Source: an uncultured Bacteroidales bacterium
GTDB taxonomy: Bacteria; Bacteroidota; Bacteroidia; Bacteroidales; UBA932
Assembly (NCBI GenBank): GCA_944323775.1
Contig: CALUTT010000023.1
Coordinates: forward strand, 62,001 to 126,000
Direction: 5' to 3'
Length of the DNA: 64,000 bases
Shown: one piece after another, positions 8,781 through 16,885 of the stretch
Layout: each line of letters begins with the position of its first letter
Position numbering within the stretch: position 1 is the stretch's first letter
Notes under the pieces: model-generated
Database searches by the model: none
Seen by the model: the letters and a program-made list of their open reading frames with translations, nothing else
Told to the model about the DNA's origin: nothing
Position numbers and translations under genes: made by a program

Positions 8781-10565
8781 TTATTCGACAAAGGCGACGA
8801 TCTCGCCCTTGACGACATCTTTTCCCTGCGCCGCCGTGACTGCTACAATGCGTCCGTCAAGCGCGGGGATTATTTCTTCAATACCGTAGTAAGTCTGGAC
8901 ATATCCGCAAGCCTTGCCTGCCTTGACCGGTGTTCCGGCCACAGGAGCCGCAGACGCGTCGTCAACGTCTATCTGCCACAGGATCTTACCCTTGACCGGA
9001 GCCTGTACAGGCGTAGCCTTGGGGTATTTCTCCACATACTTCTCGATGTCGAACTCGGGCATCTCGACAACGGGACGCTTCACCACGATCGGAGCGCCGG
9101 CCTTTGCCTTGAGCTCTGAGAGCTCCTTGTTGAATCTCTCCTTGGCGATTCCGCTGCGGTAGTCGCGGTACTGGCGTTCATGCATCGCAAGTTCGAAGAG
9201 CTCCTCGTCGTCCTGGCCGCAGTCCCATCCCTCGTCCTTCATCATCTGACGGAATTTCGGAAGTTCGTCAGGATACTCGTCCTGAGGGTTGCCGGTATAG
9301 AATTCCATGCCTTTTTCCTTGGCGAGAGCAACGATTTCCGGTGCAAGCTTGCCCGGCAGTTTGCCCATCTTGCCAAGAATCATTCCCCATGTATCCTTGT
9401 CTATTGTGGAGAAGCGGGGCTTGTTCTGGCTCAGAGCCAGGAGATTCATCAGGGCCGTATTCTTGACATACTGGCTGAACGGTGTCACGAGAGGAGGATA
9501 TCCAAGACGGGGCCATACGTATTCGACTTCATTGAACAGCTTGACCATAAGAGAGTCAAGCGTGCTCTCCGGCTTGCCGTTGGCGCGTTCTGAAGCGTTT
9601 ATCGCGGCCTTGAACCCTTTCAGGTCGGCCATCATCGAGCCCATCATGCCTCCAGGGAGTCCGCATCCTACAAGGAGAGACGTCATCCTGGCGTTGCTGG
9701 GATTGATCCAGTATCCAAGGAAATCGTCAATGAACTCCTGGGTCAGGCTTCTTACCTGCATGTATGCGTCCATGTTGATGTCCTTCACGAGGAAGCCGTC
9801 AGCACGAAGCATCTGCTGTATGGTGATGACATCGGGATGAACCTTTCCCCATGAAAGCGGCTCGACGGCCACGTCGATATAGTCGGCACCTGCGCGGGCG
9901 ACCTCCAGCATTGACGCAGGAGCAAATCCCGGTCCGCTGTGTCCGTGGTACTGTACGACAATCTTCGGATACTTGGCCTTGATCCTGCTCGTCAGCTCGG
10001 CAAGGAAGGTCGGACGACCGACACCTGCCATATCCTTGAGACAGATTTCGTCAGCTCCGTACTCGACAAGCTTGTCGACTACCTGAAGATAGTACTCGAC
10101 CGTGTGGATCGGTGAATGTGTGATTGAGAGAGCAGCCTGGGATATCATCCCCGCCTTCTTCGCATACTCGATGGAAAGCTTCAGGTTGCGGTGGTCGTTA
10201 AGGCCGCAGAACGAGCGCGAGATGTCAGTGCCCTGAGCCTTCTTGACCTTGAACATGAGTTCACGGACATCCGCAGGAACCGGATTCATCCTCAGCGCAT
10301 TCAGTCCTCTTTCGAGCATATGGGTCTGGATGCCGGCCTTGTGGAACGGCGCCGTCCATTTGCGGACAGCCACATTCGGATTCTCGCCGTAGAGCAGGTT
10401 CACCTGCTCAAAAGCGCCGCCGTTGGTCTCAACGCGGTCGAAGCAGCCCATGTCTATGATGGCAGGAGCCACCCTGACAAGCTGGTCAACCCTCGGCTGG
10501 TACTTGCCGGACGACTGCCACATGTCTCGGTAAACGAGAGAAAATCTGATTTCTTTTTTTGCCAT
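8781..10565 (-). CDS. Carboxyltransferase (OadA/PycB-like) with degenerate biotinyl domain
   Basis: A 594-residue protein built like the alpha subunit of oxaloacetate decarboxylase or pyruvate carboxylase subunit B. It has an N-terminal HMGL-like TIM barrel with YRDMWQS (R13, D14, Q17), CLKDMAGVGRP and QYHGHSG, then a PYC-OADA conserved domain, then a C-terminal biotinyl-like fold from about residue 520. In the family these enzymes transfer carboxyl groups between biotin and a 2-oxo or 2-acyl acid. Here the biotin-attachment EAMKM is replaced: the aligned stretch reads VQTYYGIEEII and has no lysine. Several barrel motifs also diverge (GLNDHRNL in place of ALNDVRN). It may use a separate carrier or have changed role. 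The start at 10565 (MAKKEIRFS) is preferred over an upstream ATG at 10667. Confidence 0.8.
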   Translation of the reverse strand: MAKKEIRFSLVYRDMWQSSGKYQPRVDQLVRVAPAIIDMGCFDRVETNGGAFEQVNLLYGENPNVAVRKWTAPFHKAGIQTHMLERGLNALRMNPVPADVRELMFKVKKAQGTDISRSFCGLNDHRNLKLSIEYAKKAGMISQAALSITHSPIHTVEYYLQVVDKLVEYGADEICLKDMAGVGRPTFLAELTSRIKAKYPKIVVQYHGHSGPGFAPASMLEVARAGADYIDVAVEPLSWGKVHPDVITIQQMLRADGFLVKDINMDAYMQVRSLTQEFIDDFLGYWINPSNARMTSLLVGCGLPGGMMGSMMADLKGFKAAINASERANGKPESTLDSLMVKLFNEVEYVWPRLGYPPLVTPFSQYVKNTALMNLLALSQNKPRFSTIDKDTWGMILGKMGKLPGKLAPEIVALAKEKGMEFYTGNPQDEYPDELPKFRQMMKDEGWDCGQDDEELFELAMHERQYRDYRSGIAKERFNKELSELKAKAGAPIVVKRPVVEMPEFDIEKYVEKYPKATPVQAPVKGKILWQIDVDDASAAPVAGTPVKAGKACGYVQTYYGIEEIIPALDGRIVAVTAAQGKDVVKGEIVAFVE

Positions 10566-10594
10566 ATTTCGGGTAAACTTATTCTTAAATCGTA

Positions 10595-10602
10595 CAAATA
10601 TA
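10595..10602 (-). promoter_or_regulatory. -7 element upstream of the carboxyltransferase gene
   Basis: Minus-strand TATATTTG fits TAnnTTTG and lies about 30 nt upstream of the ATG at 10565. A TTG at 10628-10626 is the nearest -33-like element, with a slightly long 23 nt spacer. Confidence 0.5.
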
Positions 10603-10622
10603 CTAATTTTCTTTCGCAGTGC

Positions 10623-10652
10623 TTGCAAGGATGAAAAAACTTTGTAACTTTG
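10623..10652 (+). promoter_or_regulatory. Promoter of tRNA-His
   Basis: TTG (10623-10625), a 19 nt spacer and TAACTTTG (10645-10652) match the Bacteroidota consensus. The tRNA begins 16 nt after the -7 box. Confidence 0.7.
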
Positions 10653-10668
10653 CAACCCCAACGACATG

Positions 10669-10741
10669 GTGCGATTAGTTCAGTTGGTAGAGCACTAGAT
10701 TGTGGTTCTAGGTGTCGTGGGTTCGAGCCCCACATCGCACC
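10669..10741 (+). tRNA. tRNA-His (GTG anticodon)
   Basis: A full cloverleaf is visible: acceptor arms GTGCGAT and ATCGCAC pair perfectly, the D-loop has AGTTGGTAG, the anticodon stem CTAGA/TCTAG frames loop TTGTGGT with anticodon GTG, and the T-arm has GGTTCGAGCC. The base before the acceptor (10668) is G and position 73 is C, the G-1:C73 pair that identifies tRNA-His. A correctly placed CCA is not encoded (CCC then A follow). hisS, encoding its cognate synthetase, lies convergently just downstream. Confidence 0.95.
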
Positions 10742-10752
10742 CCCAAAATGAA

Positions 10753-10789
10753 GACGGCGGAGAAACCATTCTCCGCCGTCTCTTTTTTT
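10753..10789. terminator. Terminator between tRNA-His and hisS
   Basis: A 12-bp perfect stem (GACGGCGGAGAA with its complement at 10769-10780), loop ACCA, followed by TCTTTTTTT on the plus strand. It is a strong intrinsic terminator for the tRNA and may also serve convergent hisS. Confidence 0.9.
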
Positions 10790-10808
10790 CCGTATTCCGG
10801 ACTCTATG

Positions 10809-12161
10809 TCAGGCTCCGATCGCAGCCATGATTCCGTCCATATCGTCTGCGGCGAAATCCATCTGTTCCCCGCTCACAAGGTTCTTGATGTTGACGCGCC
10901 CAGAAGCCCGTTCAGACTCACCTGTTATAGACATGAACGGAATGGACTTCCTGTCGGCATAGTCAAACTGCTTTCTGAGTTTCACGGCGTCAGGATAGAG
11001 TTCCACTGACACTCCCCTGTCCCTGAGAGCCGAGGCGATGGGAATAACGTATGCCGCATCTTCCGTCCCGAGATTGGCGAACAGCAGCCTCACACCGGTT
11101 CCGAGAGATTCGGGGAACTTCCCCAGTCCCTTCATGACGTCGTATATCCTGTCCGCCCCGAAGCTGACACCGACACCGGACATGTCCGGAAGCCCGAAAA
11201 TGCCGGTAAGATTGTCATAGCGGCCTCCGCCGCATATGCTGCCGATGGCATAGTCGCACGCCTTAACCTCAAAAATGGCTCCAGTATAGTAGTTCAGACC
11301 CCTGGCGAGCGAAAGGTCAAGTTCAACAGCCGACCCGATACCGGCCGACTTCACGAAGCGGAACAGTTCGTCAAGCTCGTCCAGCCCCTTGAGTCCGGCC
11401 GCGGAAGAGCCCATGAGCGACCGCATGGCCGCTATCTTTTCCGCATTGGACCCCTCAAGTCTGAGGACAGGCTCGAGAACGGATATGGCGGAGTCATCCA
11501 GACCTTTCTCACGCATCTCTTCCTCGACGGCCTCCAGCCCTATCTTGTCGATCTTGTCAATCGCCACGGTAATGTCCACGACCTTGTCCGGAGCACCGCA
11601 TATCTCGGCAAGGCCGGTAAGGACCTTGCGGTTGTTGACCTTGATGACGACATTGATTCCGAGCCTCGAGAACACCTTGTCCACGATCTGCACGAGCTCC
11701 AGCTCGCATAGCTGGCTGCGGCTGCCTATCACATCGACGTCGCACTGGTAGAATTCGCGGTAGCGGCCTTTCTGAGGCCTGTCGGCACGCCACACAGGCT
11801 GTATCTGGAACCTTCTGAAGGGGAAGGTCAGGTCATTCTGGTGCTGCACGACATAGCGCGCGAACGGCACCGTCAGGTCATACCGCAGACCTTTCTCGCA
11901 GACCTGCGGTGCAAGAGGCTTGTCCATGTCGACTCCGGCGAAAGCGTCACCGGAATTCAATATGCGGTACAGCAGCTTGTCTCCCTCGTCTCCGTATTTG
12001 CCAAGCAGAGTCGAAAGGTTCTCCATGGCCGGAGTCTCGATCTGAGAATAGCCGAATGTGGCGAATATCTCGCGCACGGTGTCGAATATATAGTTTCTCT
12101 CAGCCATTTCCTGCTGCGAGAAGTCCCTTGTTCCCTTTGGAATTGACGGTTTCTGTGACAT
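10809..12161 (-). CDS. hisS: Histidyl-tRNA synthetase
   Basis: A 450-residue class II aminoacyl-tRNA synthetase. Motif 1 region follows PKGTRDF at the N-terminus, motif 2 includes the [29 protein letters not shown] stretch, and the His-specific segments [15 protein letters not shown] and [13 protein letters not shown] are present. It charges tRNA-His. The start at 12161 ([10 protein letters not shown]) is preferred over an in-frame ATG 21 nt upstream. The gene is convergent with tRNA-His, separated only by a terminator, and divergent from sppA. Confidence 0.96.
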   Translation of the reverse strand: MSQKPSIPKGTRDFSQQEMAERNYIFDTVREIFATFGYSQIETPAMENLSTLLGKYGDEGDKLLYRILNSGDAFAGVDMDKPLAPQVCEKGLRYDLTVPFARYVVQHQNDLTFPFRRFQIQPVWRADRPQKGRYREFYQCDVDVIGSRSQLCELELVQIVDKVFSRLGINVVIKVNNRKVLTGLAEICGAPDKVVDITVAIDKIDKIGLEAVEEEMREKGLDDSAISVLEPVLRLEGSNAEKIAAMRSLMGSSAAGLKGLDELDELFRFVKSAGIGSAVELDLSLARGLNYYTGAIFEVKACDYAIGSICGGGRYDNLTGIFGLPDMSGVGVSFGADRIYDVMKGLGKFPESLGTGVRLLFANLGTEDAAYVIPIASALRDRGVSVELYPDAVKLRKQFDYADRKSIPFMSITGESERASGRVNIKNLVSGEQMDFAADDMDGIMAAIGA

Positions 12162-12166
12162 GTTGA

Positions 12167-12196
12167 TTTGGATTTGGCGCAAATTTAGTATTTTTG
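12167..12196 (+). promoter_or_regulatory. Promoter of sppA
   Basis: TTTG (12167-12170), an 18 nt spacer and TATTTTTG (12189-12196) approximate the Bacteroidota consensus. It ends 23 nt before the sppA ATG. Confidence 0.55.
12180..12187 (-). promoter_or_regulatory. -7 element of hisS
   Basis: Minus-strand TAAATTTG fits TAnnTTTG and ends 18 nt before the hisS ATG, so the leader would be roughly a dozen bases. It overlaps the divergent sppA promoter. No -33 element is obvious. Confidence 0.45.
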
Positions 12197-12219
12197 GAAG
12201 AATTAACGTTTAAGTCAAC

Positions 12220-13962
12220 ATGAAAGATTTTCTGAAGATGACCCTGGCCGTCATTTGCGGCATAGTCATCACCACGGCAATCCTGTGCATAATCGGTTTC
12301 GGCGCCATAGGGGCGCTCCTCATGGCAGGGAGCTCGACTCCGGTACTTCCGAAGTCCGGTGTACTGACCATCGACATGTCCAAGACTGTCTTTGCCGAGC
12401 AGAGCGTGTCTTCAGACCCGTTCAGCAGCCTTGCAGGACAGAATGTCTCCACCATAGGGATATGGGATGCCGTCCAGGCACTGAACCGGGCAGCGACCGA
12501 CCCTGCTGTCCAGTACATATACCTCAGGGCCGACAATTCTGCCAGCAGTGTCAGCGCCCTGGAAGAGCTCAGGGCTGCGCTCGAGAATTTCCGTACGGTC
12601 AGCGGGAAGGCCGTCGTATCATATATGGAGTTCCCCTCGACGGCAGGATACTACCTCGCCTCCGTCGCCGACAAGGTATACATGTCCTCATACCTGGGTG
12701 CCACTCCGATGATGACCGGAGTCAGCGCCCAGATGATGTTTCTGGGCGACCTGCTTTCCAGGCTCGGAGTCAACGTCCAGCTGATCCGCCACGGCAAGTA
12801 CAAGTCTGCCGGCGAAATGTACACCCGCTCAAGCGCAAGCCCCGAGAACAGGGAGCAGTACCAGAGAATGGTCAGCTCTCTGTGGGAGACGATGGCCGCT
12901 GACATAGCTCTCAGCCGCGACATCAGCGTCGAGGATCTTGATGACGCCGTCGACAACCTCAAGCTCAACCTTCCTCAGGACTTCGTGGACTGCGGACTCG
13001 TCGATGAACTGCTGACAAAGGAGGAACTCGAGGACAAGATGGCAATGCTCGCCGTCGCTGACGACATTTCAGACGTGAAGTTCATCCCGTTCCAGGATTA
13101 TGTGGCCGCCACGGCGCCTGTGGTCAAGTCTGACAAGGAAATCGCAGTCATCTATGCCGACGGAGAGATAGTCGACGGAAACGGAGGGTCTTCCGTAGAC
13201 GGGGACAGGTTTGCTTCCATTATTTCCAAGGTGCGCGCCGATTCGACAGTCAAGGCCGTTGTGCTCAGGGTCAATTCTCCCGGCGGCAGCGTCATGGCAT
13301 CGGAAAAGATAAAGCATGAACTTGACAGACTTGCCGAGGTCAAGCCGCTCATCGCCTCATACGGAGGATATGCCGCATCCGGAGGATACTGGATATCAAA
13401 CAACTGCGACAAGATCTACTCGGACGCGACAACCCTGACGGGATCGATCGGCGTATTCGGGATGGTGCCCGATTTCTCTTCTCTCGCAAAGGACAAGCTC
13501 CACATCGGAGTCGAGACAATATCGTCAAGCAGCCACGGGGACATGTTCAGCGGCATGGCTCCGCTCAGCAAGTCAGAGTATGACTTCATGCTCCGCTCGA
13601 TCGAGGCAATATACGACAAGTTTACCAGCGTCGTGGCCGAGGGCAGAGGAATTCCCAAAGAGACTGTAGACGAAATCGGCCAGGGCCGGGTATGGACAGG
13701 AGCTGACGCCGTAGACCTCGAACTGGTAGACGAGATCGGGACGCTCGAGGATGCCGTAAACTACGCTGCCCTCTGCGGAGGAGATGTCGAACTGTCAAAC
13801 TGGAGAGTCACGGCATATCCAAAGGCGCAGAGCCAGCTGGAGCAGATAATGAGCAAGCTGACAGGCACATCCGACAGCGAAGCGGTTCTTCTCAAAAGCC
13901 TGAAGAGACTGTCTTCCCCGGAGGTAGTCGCAAGAATGGACACCGATATCGAAATCAGGTAA
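12220..13962 (+). CDS. sppA: Signal peptide peptidase SppA (67K type)
   Basis: A 580-residue protein with one N-terminal membrane anchor (residues about 7-37) and two tandem SppA/S49 domains, the long E. coli-like architecture. By analogy with E. coli the catalytic lysine is K195 in GKYKSAGE and the nucleophile is S387 in YGGYAASGGYWIS. The family degrades cleaved signal peptides in the inner membrane, with its active site on the periplasmic side. The gene is followed by the initiator tRNA with a separate promoter. Confidence 0.95.
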   Translation: MKDFLKMTLAVICGIVITTAILCIIGFGAIGALLMAGSSTPVLPKSGVLTIDMSKTVFAEQSVSSDPFSSLAGQNVSTIGIWDAVQALNRAATDPAVQYIYLRADNSASSVSALEELRAALENFRTVSGKAVVSYMEFPSTAGYYLASVADKVYMSSYLGATPMMTGVSAQMMFLGDLLSRLGVNVQLIRHGKYKSAGEMYTRSSASPENREQYQRMVSSLWETMAADIALSRDISVEDLDDAVDNLKLNLPQDFVDCGLVDELLTKEELEDKMAMLAVADDISDVKFIPFQDYVAATAPVVKSDKEIAVIYADGEIVDGNGGSSVDGDRFASIISKVRADSTVKAVVLRVNSPGGSVMASEKIKHELDRLAEVKPLIASYGGYAASGGYWISNNCDKIYSDATTLTGSIGVFGMVPDFSSLAKDKLHIGVETISSSSHGDMFSGMAPLSKSEYDFMLRSIEAIYDKFTSVVAEGRGIPKETVDEIGQGRVWTGADAVDLELVDEIGTLEDAVNYAALCGGDVELSNWRVTAYPKAQSQLEQIMSKLTGTSDSEAVLLKSLKRLSSPEVVARMDTDIEIR

Positions 13963-13983
13963 GGTAAAGTCAGGTACGAATAA

Positions 13984-14014
13984 TTTGCATTTTTAAAAAT
14001 TATTCGTACCTTTG
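13984..14014 (+). promoter_or_regulatory. Promoter of initiator tRNA-Met
   Basis: TTTG (13984-13987), exactly 19 nt, then TACCTTTG (14007-14014): a textbook Bacteroidota promoter. The tRNA begins 12 nt after the -7 box. Confidence 0.85.
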
Positions 14015-14025
14015 CAGTCCAACAT

Positions 14026-14101
<76 letters not shown>

Positions 14102-14106
14102 GACCA

Positions 14107-14137
14107 GAACAAGCCAGCCTTGACGGCTGGCTTGTTC
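14107..14137 (+). terminator. Hairpin after initiator tRNA
   Basis: A 13-bp perfect stem (GAACAAGCCAGCC and its complement) with loop TTGAC. Only a short T-poor tail follows, so termination efficiency is uncertain, but its position right after the tRNA supports the role. Confidence 0.7.
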
Positions 14138-14176
14138 CGTTATCTGTCTCACACTAATGACAAACAGACAACCGAC

Positions 14177-14207
14177 TTGTAACATACCGAAGCATTTGCT
14201 ATCTTTG
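14177..14207 (+). promoter_or_regulatory. Promoter of the TM2 protein gene
   Basis: TTG (14177-14179), a 20 nt spacer and TATCTTTG (14200-14207). The ATG lies 24 nt downstream of the -7 box. Confidence 0.75.
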
Positions 14208-14230
14208 GGAAATTTAAAACGAAACTTGCG

Positions 14231-14797
14231 ATGAAAAGATTTGCCTCAATGCTTCTTGCACTTGCCATCACAGGCTCTGCAATGGCTGCCAATGCCGGAT
14301 TCTCCTCAGACAGCCCGCTCCAGACTCTGGAGCCGTCCAGATCCATGACAGGCTCGGCCGAGATTCTGAAGGCTGATGCCAGTCTCACTGAGGAAGTCGT
14401 GGCCGGACTGTCATCTTTTGCCTCATACCTTCACAGCCAGGGTGAAGATGAGCTCGGCAAGAAAATCACCTATTTCATCAATTTCAACCGCGACAAATTC
14501 ACGCCAGCCCAGTTGCAGCGCCTCAAGGAAATCCTTTCAGGACTTGACGCAGAAACCCTCAACTACCTCAACATGACGGACTTCAAGGACCCTACCGTCT
14601 CACTGATCCTGTCTGTCATCACTGGCACACTCGGAGTTGACAGGTTCTATATCGGCGACATCGGACTCGGTGTTGGCAAGCTCCTCACCTGCGGAGGGTT
14701 CGGGGTATGGTGGATAATCGACATCTTCATGATCCAAAACGCCACCAAAGACAGGAACTTCGAGTCAGTCCAGGAGATGCTGGCCATCATGAACTGA
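14231..14797 (+). CDS. TM2 domain protein with signal peptide
   Basis: A 188-residue protein. Residues 1-20 are a signal peptide ending SAMAANA. Residues about 30-120 form a charged helical region (LKADASLTEEVVAGLSSFASYL...). The C-terminal third is a TM2 domain: two membrane helices joined by GVDRFYIGDIGLGVGKLLTCGGFGVWWIIDIF, with the DRFY and GxWWIID motifs typical of TM2 proteins. TM2 proteins are widespread and poorly characterised. It stands alone between the initiator tRNA and the DUF3737 gene, with its own promoter. Confidence 0.8.
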   Translation: MKRFASMLLALAITGSAMAANAGFSSDSPLQTLEPSRSMTGSAEILKADASLTEEVVAGLSSFASYLHSQGEDELGKKITYFINFNRDKFTPAQLQRLKEILSGLDAETLNYLNMTDFKDPTVSLILSVITGTLGVDRFYIGDIGLGVGKLLTCGGFGVWWIIDIFMIQNATKDRNFESVQEMLAIMN

Positions 14798-14806
14798 TCC
14801 ACCGCC

Positions 14807-14832
14807 TGCCTCCTGCATGATGGAGGCAGGTA
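14807..14832 (+). terminator. Hairpin after the TM2 gene
   Basis: CCTGCCTCC pairs with GGAGGCAGG around loop TGCATGAT, about 10 nt after the stop codon. No T-run follows. Confidence 0.5.
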
Positions 14833-14867
14833 TTATCGGTTGAAAATACCATTGATATGGTAGACGG

Positions 14868-14905
14868 CTTGATGCAATTCACTTTATTATTGCATCAGGT
14901 TTTTT
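14868..14905 (+). terminator. Intrinsic terminator or attenuator before the DUF3737 gene
   Basis: CTTGATGCAAT pairs with ATTGCATCAGG (11 pairs, one G:T), 10-nt loop, followed by six T. It lies only 28 nt upstream of the DUF3737 ATG, and no promoter is seen between hairpin and gene. Confidence 0.65.
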
Positions 14906-14932
14906 CATTGTTCAAAAAAAAGACTTACCGAC

Positions 14933-15781
14933 ATGCACATTATAAAAGACAAGGAATTCGGAGGTGAGAGGCCGCTGTTTGCCTCGCACGACCTCCACAT
15001 CGACAACGTGACGATACTCGACGGAGAATCAGCAGTAAAAGAATGTTCCAACATAGTCGCGACCAACTGCCGCTTTATCGGGAACTACCCTTTCTGGCAT
15101 GTGCACGGCTTCACCATCAGGGACTGCCACTTTGAGGCCGGAGGCAGGTCAGCGCTGTGGTATTCTGACCACCTCACAATGAGAGACACCGTTGTCGATG
15201 CACCCAAAATGTTCCGCGAAATGTCTGAACTTGACATCGAAAACGTAACTCTGAACGATGCAGACGAGGTATTCTGGAGGTGCAGAGGAATCAGGGCCAG
15301 GAACATCAGGCTCCATGACGGGACATACCCGTTCATGTTCAGCAGAGACATATATGTCGACGGCATTGAGAGCGACAGCAAGTATGTCTTCCAGTATGTC
15401 AGGAATGCCGAGATACACAACGCCAGAATCACAACGAAGGATGCATTCTGGGAAGTCGAAAACGTGACGATCTACGACTCGGAACTTGACGGAGAATACC
15501 TCGGATGGCACTCAAGGGGCCTGAAACTCGTGAACTGCCACATATCCGGAGAGCAGCCGCTGTGCTATGCGGACAACCTCACTCTGGTGAACTGCACATT
15601 CGACCCGGCATGCGACAGAGCCTTCGAATACTCGACCCTGGACGCAGACATCAGAGGCGCAATCACGAACATCAAGAACCCGAGATCGGGACGTATTCTC
15701 GCAGATTCGGTCGGATCAGTCACTATTGACGGGAACATAAAACAGCCGGCAGACTGCAAGATAGAATTGCGCGGCAAGTAA
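14933..15781 (+). CDS. DUF3737 family right-handed beta-helix protein
   Basis: A 282-residue protein without a signal peptide. It has short repeating units of the form I(D/R)NV..NC.F (for example SNIVATNCRFIGNYPFWHVHGFTIRDCHFE), the periodicity of a right-handed parallel beta helix, and matches the DUF3737 family throughout, from KDKEFGGERPLFASHDLHIDNV to the C-terminal FDPACDRAFEYSTLDADIRGAI. Beta helices of this kind are often carbohydrate-active, but no function is established for the family. Aromatic residues (WH, WYS, FWR, WH) recur at one face of the repeats and could form a binding groove. Confidence 0.85.
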   Translation: MHIIKDKEFGGERPLFASHDLHIDNVTILDGESAVKECSNIVATNCRFIGNYPFWHVHGFTIRDCHFEAGGRSALWYSDHLTMRDTVVDAPKMFREMSELDIENVTLNDADEVFWRCRGIRARNIRLHDGTYPFMFSRDIYVDGIESDSKYVFQYVRNAEIHNARITTKDAFWEVENVTIYDSELDGEYLGWHSRGLKLVNCHISGEQPLCYADNLTLVNCTFDPACDRAFEYSTLDADIRGAITNIKNPRSGRILADSVGSVTIDGNIKQPADCKIELRGK

Positions 15782-15789
15782 AAGGCCCG

Positions 15790-16710
15790 TCAATGCTGCC
15801 ACAGCTTGATGGATATGCCGAGCTGGACATCCCATACGAATTTCGGTTCCTTTGACCTGAAATCGCCCACGCCGCCGCCTGCACCGGCAAATACGCCGAA
15901 CAAGTCACCGAAATAATGCCGCCAGACAAACTCCACAAGCATTGCCTGGTTGTAGCACAGAGGGGTCTCACCATATACCAGCCCGACATTGTAGTGGTTC
16001 CTGTCAAACGAGAAGCGCATTCCGACTCCTCCGTGCCACAGGACACTGTCAGAATTCGGCCTGCAGAACAACAGATCCCTGCCGACTCCTCCGTACAGAT
16101 ATGCACCCACCGGGCCTCCGGCGGCAAACAGCAGTCTTGCAAACTCCCCGTAAAAGACAGACCCACCGACTTCAAACCCCAGATAAGGGACACCCGGATG
16201 TCTGCGATCCATGCATGAGCCTATCATGTCTTCCCATCCGCGGTCGAATTCTTCAAGTCTTTCGGGAGCCCCGGCCCGCATGGAATCTCCGCGCGGATGA
16301 TGCCGGCGAGGAGCCTGAGGCGGAAGAGGCGAACTTCCGTCCGATATTCCGGCATGATGGAGGCAGATTGGGTTGCAGCCATGATGGAGACGGCAGTTCC
16401 CTCCGAACCACCTGGTCCCGTCAGACGCCACACCGTACCAGGTATTGTCACTGCCGTTCAGAACGACTGTGACACACCCCGGAGCTCCGCAGCGGGGAGT
16501 CGACTCATACCTCGTAGTGATGGTTCCGACATATTCTCTGTTAACATAGACACGAATCGGTCCCTGTGAAGTTTCATTGGTCCAGAACACGACTGTCGTC
16601 CTGGGCTGGGAAGAAGTTGCGTTGTCAGAATGCTCCGTGGCCAAAGCCACCGGAGAGACCATAAGACAAGTAAGGATTGCCGTGGTCAATATGGCGATGG
16701 ACGTTCTCAT
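15790..16710 (-). CDS. Secreted protein with His/Cys-rich segment and barrel-like C-terminus
   Basis: A 306-residue protein with a signal peptide (cleavage near VALATEH, residue 25). Residues 35-100 look beta-rich. Residues 104-140 are dense in possible metal ligands: Cys 106, 112 and 116, His 109, 110, 118, 119, 137 and 138. From about residue 165, alternating beta strands (GFEVGGSVFYGEFARLLF, GGVGMRFSFDRNHYNVGLVYGE, ending VQLGISIKLWQH) suggest a small outer-membrane barrel. No family is recognised. It is convergent with the DUF3737 gene, their stops about 8 nt apart, and divergent from the leucine-rich protein gene. Confidence 0.65.
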   Translation of the reverse strand: MRTSIAILTTAILTCLMVSPVALATEHSDNATSSQPRTTVVFWTNETSQGPIRVYVNREYVGTITTRYESTPRCGAPGCVTVVLNGSDNTWYGVASDGTRWFGGNCRLHHGCNPICLHHAGISDGSSPLPPQAPRRHHPRGDSMRAGAPERLEEFDRGWEDMIGSCMDRRHPGVPYLGFEVGGSVFYGEFARLLFAAGGPVGAYLYGGVGRDLLFCRPNSDSVLWHGGVGMRFSFDRNHYNVGLVYGETPLCYNQAMLVEFVWRHYFGDLFGVFAGAGGGVGDFRSKEPKFVWDVQLGISIKLWQH

Positions 16711-16743
16711 AAGTTAAATTGATTGTGTTATTAGTTAGCGATT

Positions 16744-16775
16744 CCAATATAGCAAAAAAGAAATTAAAATGCAAA
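16744..16775 (-). promoter_or_regulatory. Promoter of the secreted His/Cys-rich protein gene
   Basis: On the minus strand TTTG (16775-16772), 20 nt, then TATATTGG (16751-16744), one base off TAnnTTTG. The ATG is 34 nt downstream of the -7 box. Confidence 0.6.
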
Positions 16776-16815
16776 TAAACATTTTTTGCTCCGTACCTTA
16801 CTCAGATACAAAGAA

Positions 16816-16830
16816 TTATGACGGTCATAA
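16816..16830. promoter_or_regulatory. Perfect palindrome upstream of the leucine-rich protein gene (putative operator)
   Basis: TTATGAC-G-GTCATAA is a perfect 7+1+7 palindrome placed 13 nt ahead of the -7 box of the plus-strand gene, where the -33 element would be expected. That is a natural site for a dimeric regulator. No regulator gene is adjacent. Confidence 0.4.
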
Positions 16831-16842
16831 AGTAAAAAACAC

Positions 16843-16850
16843 TATATTTG
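16843..16850 (+). promoter_or_regulatory. -7 element of the leucine-rich/TPR protein gene
   Basis: TATATTTG, a perfect TAnnTTTG box, 36 nt upstream of the ATG. The -33 position is occupied by a palindrome instead of TTTG. Confidence 0.6.
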
Positions 16851-16885
16851 TGCAATAACCTTTTAAAGACCAAATTCCTGAAACG

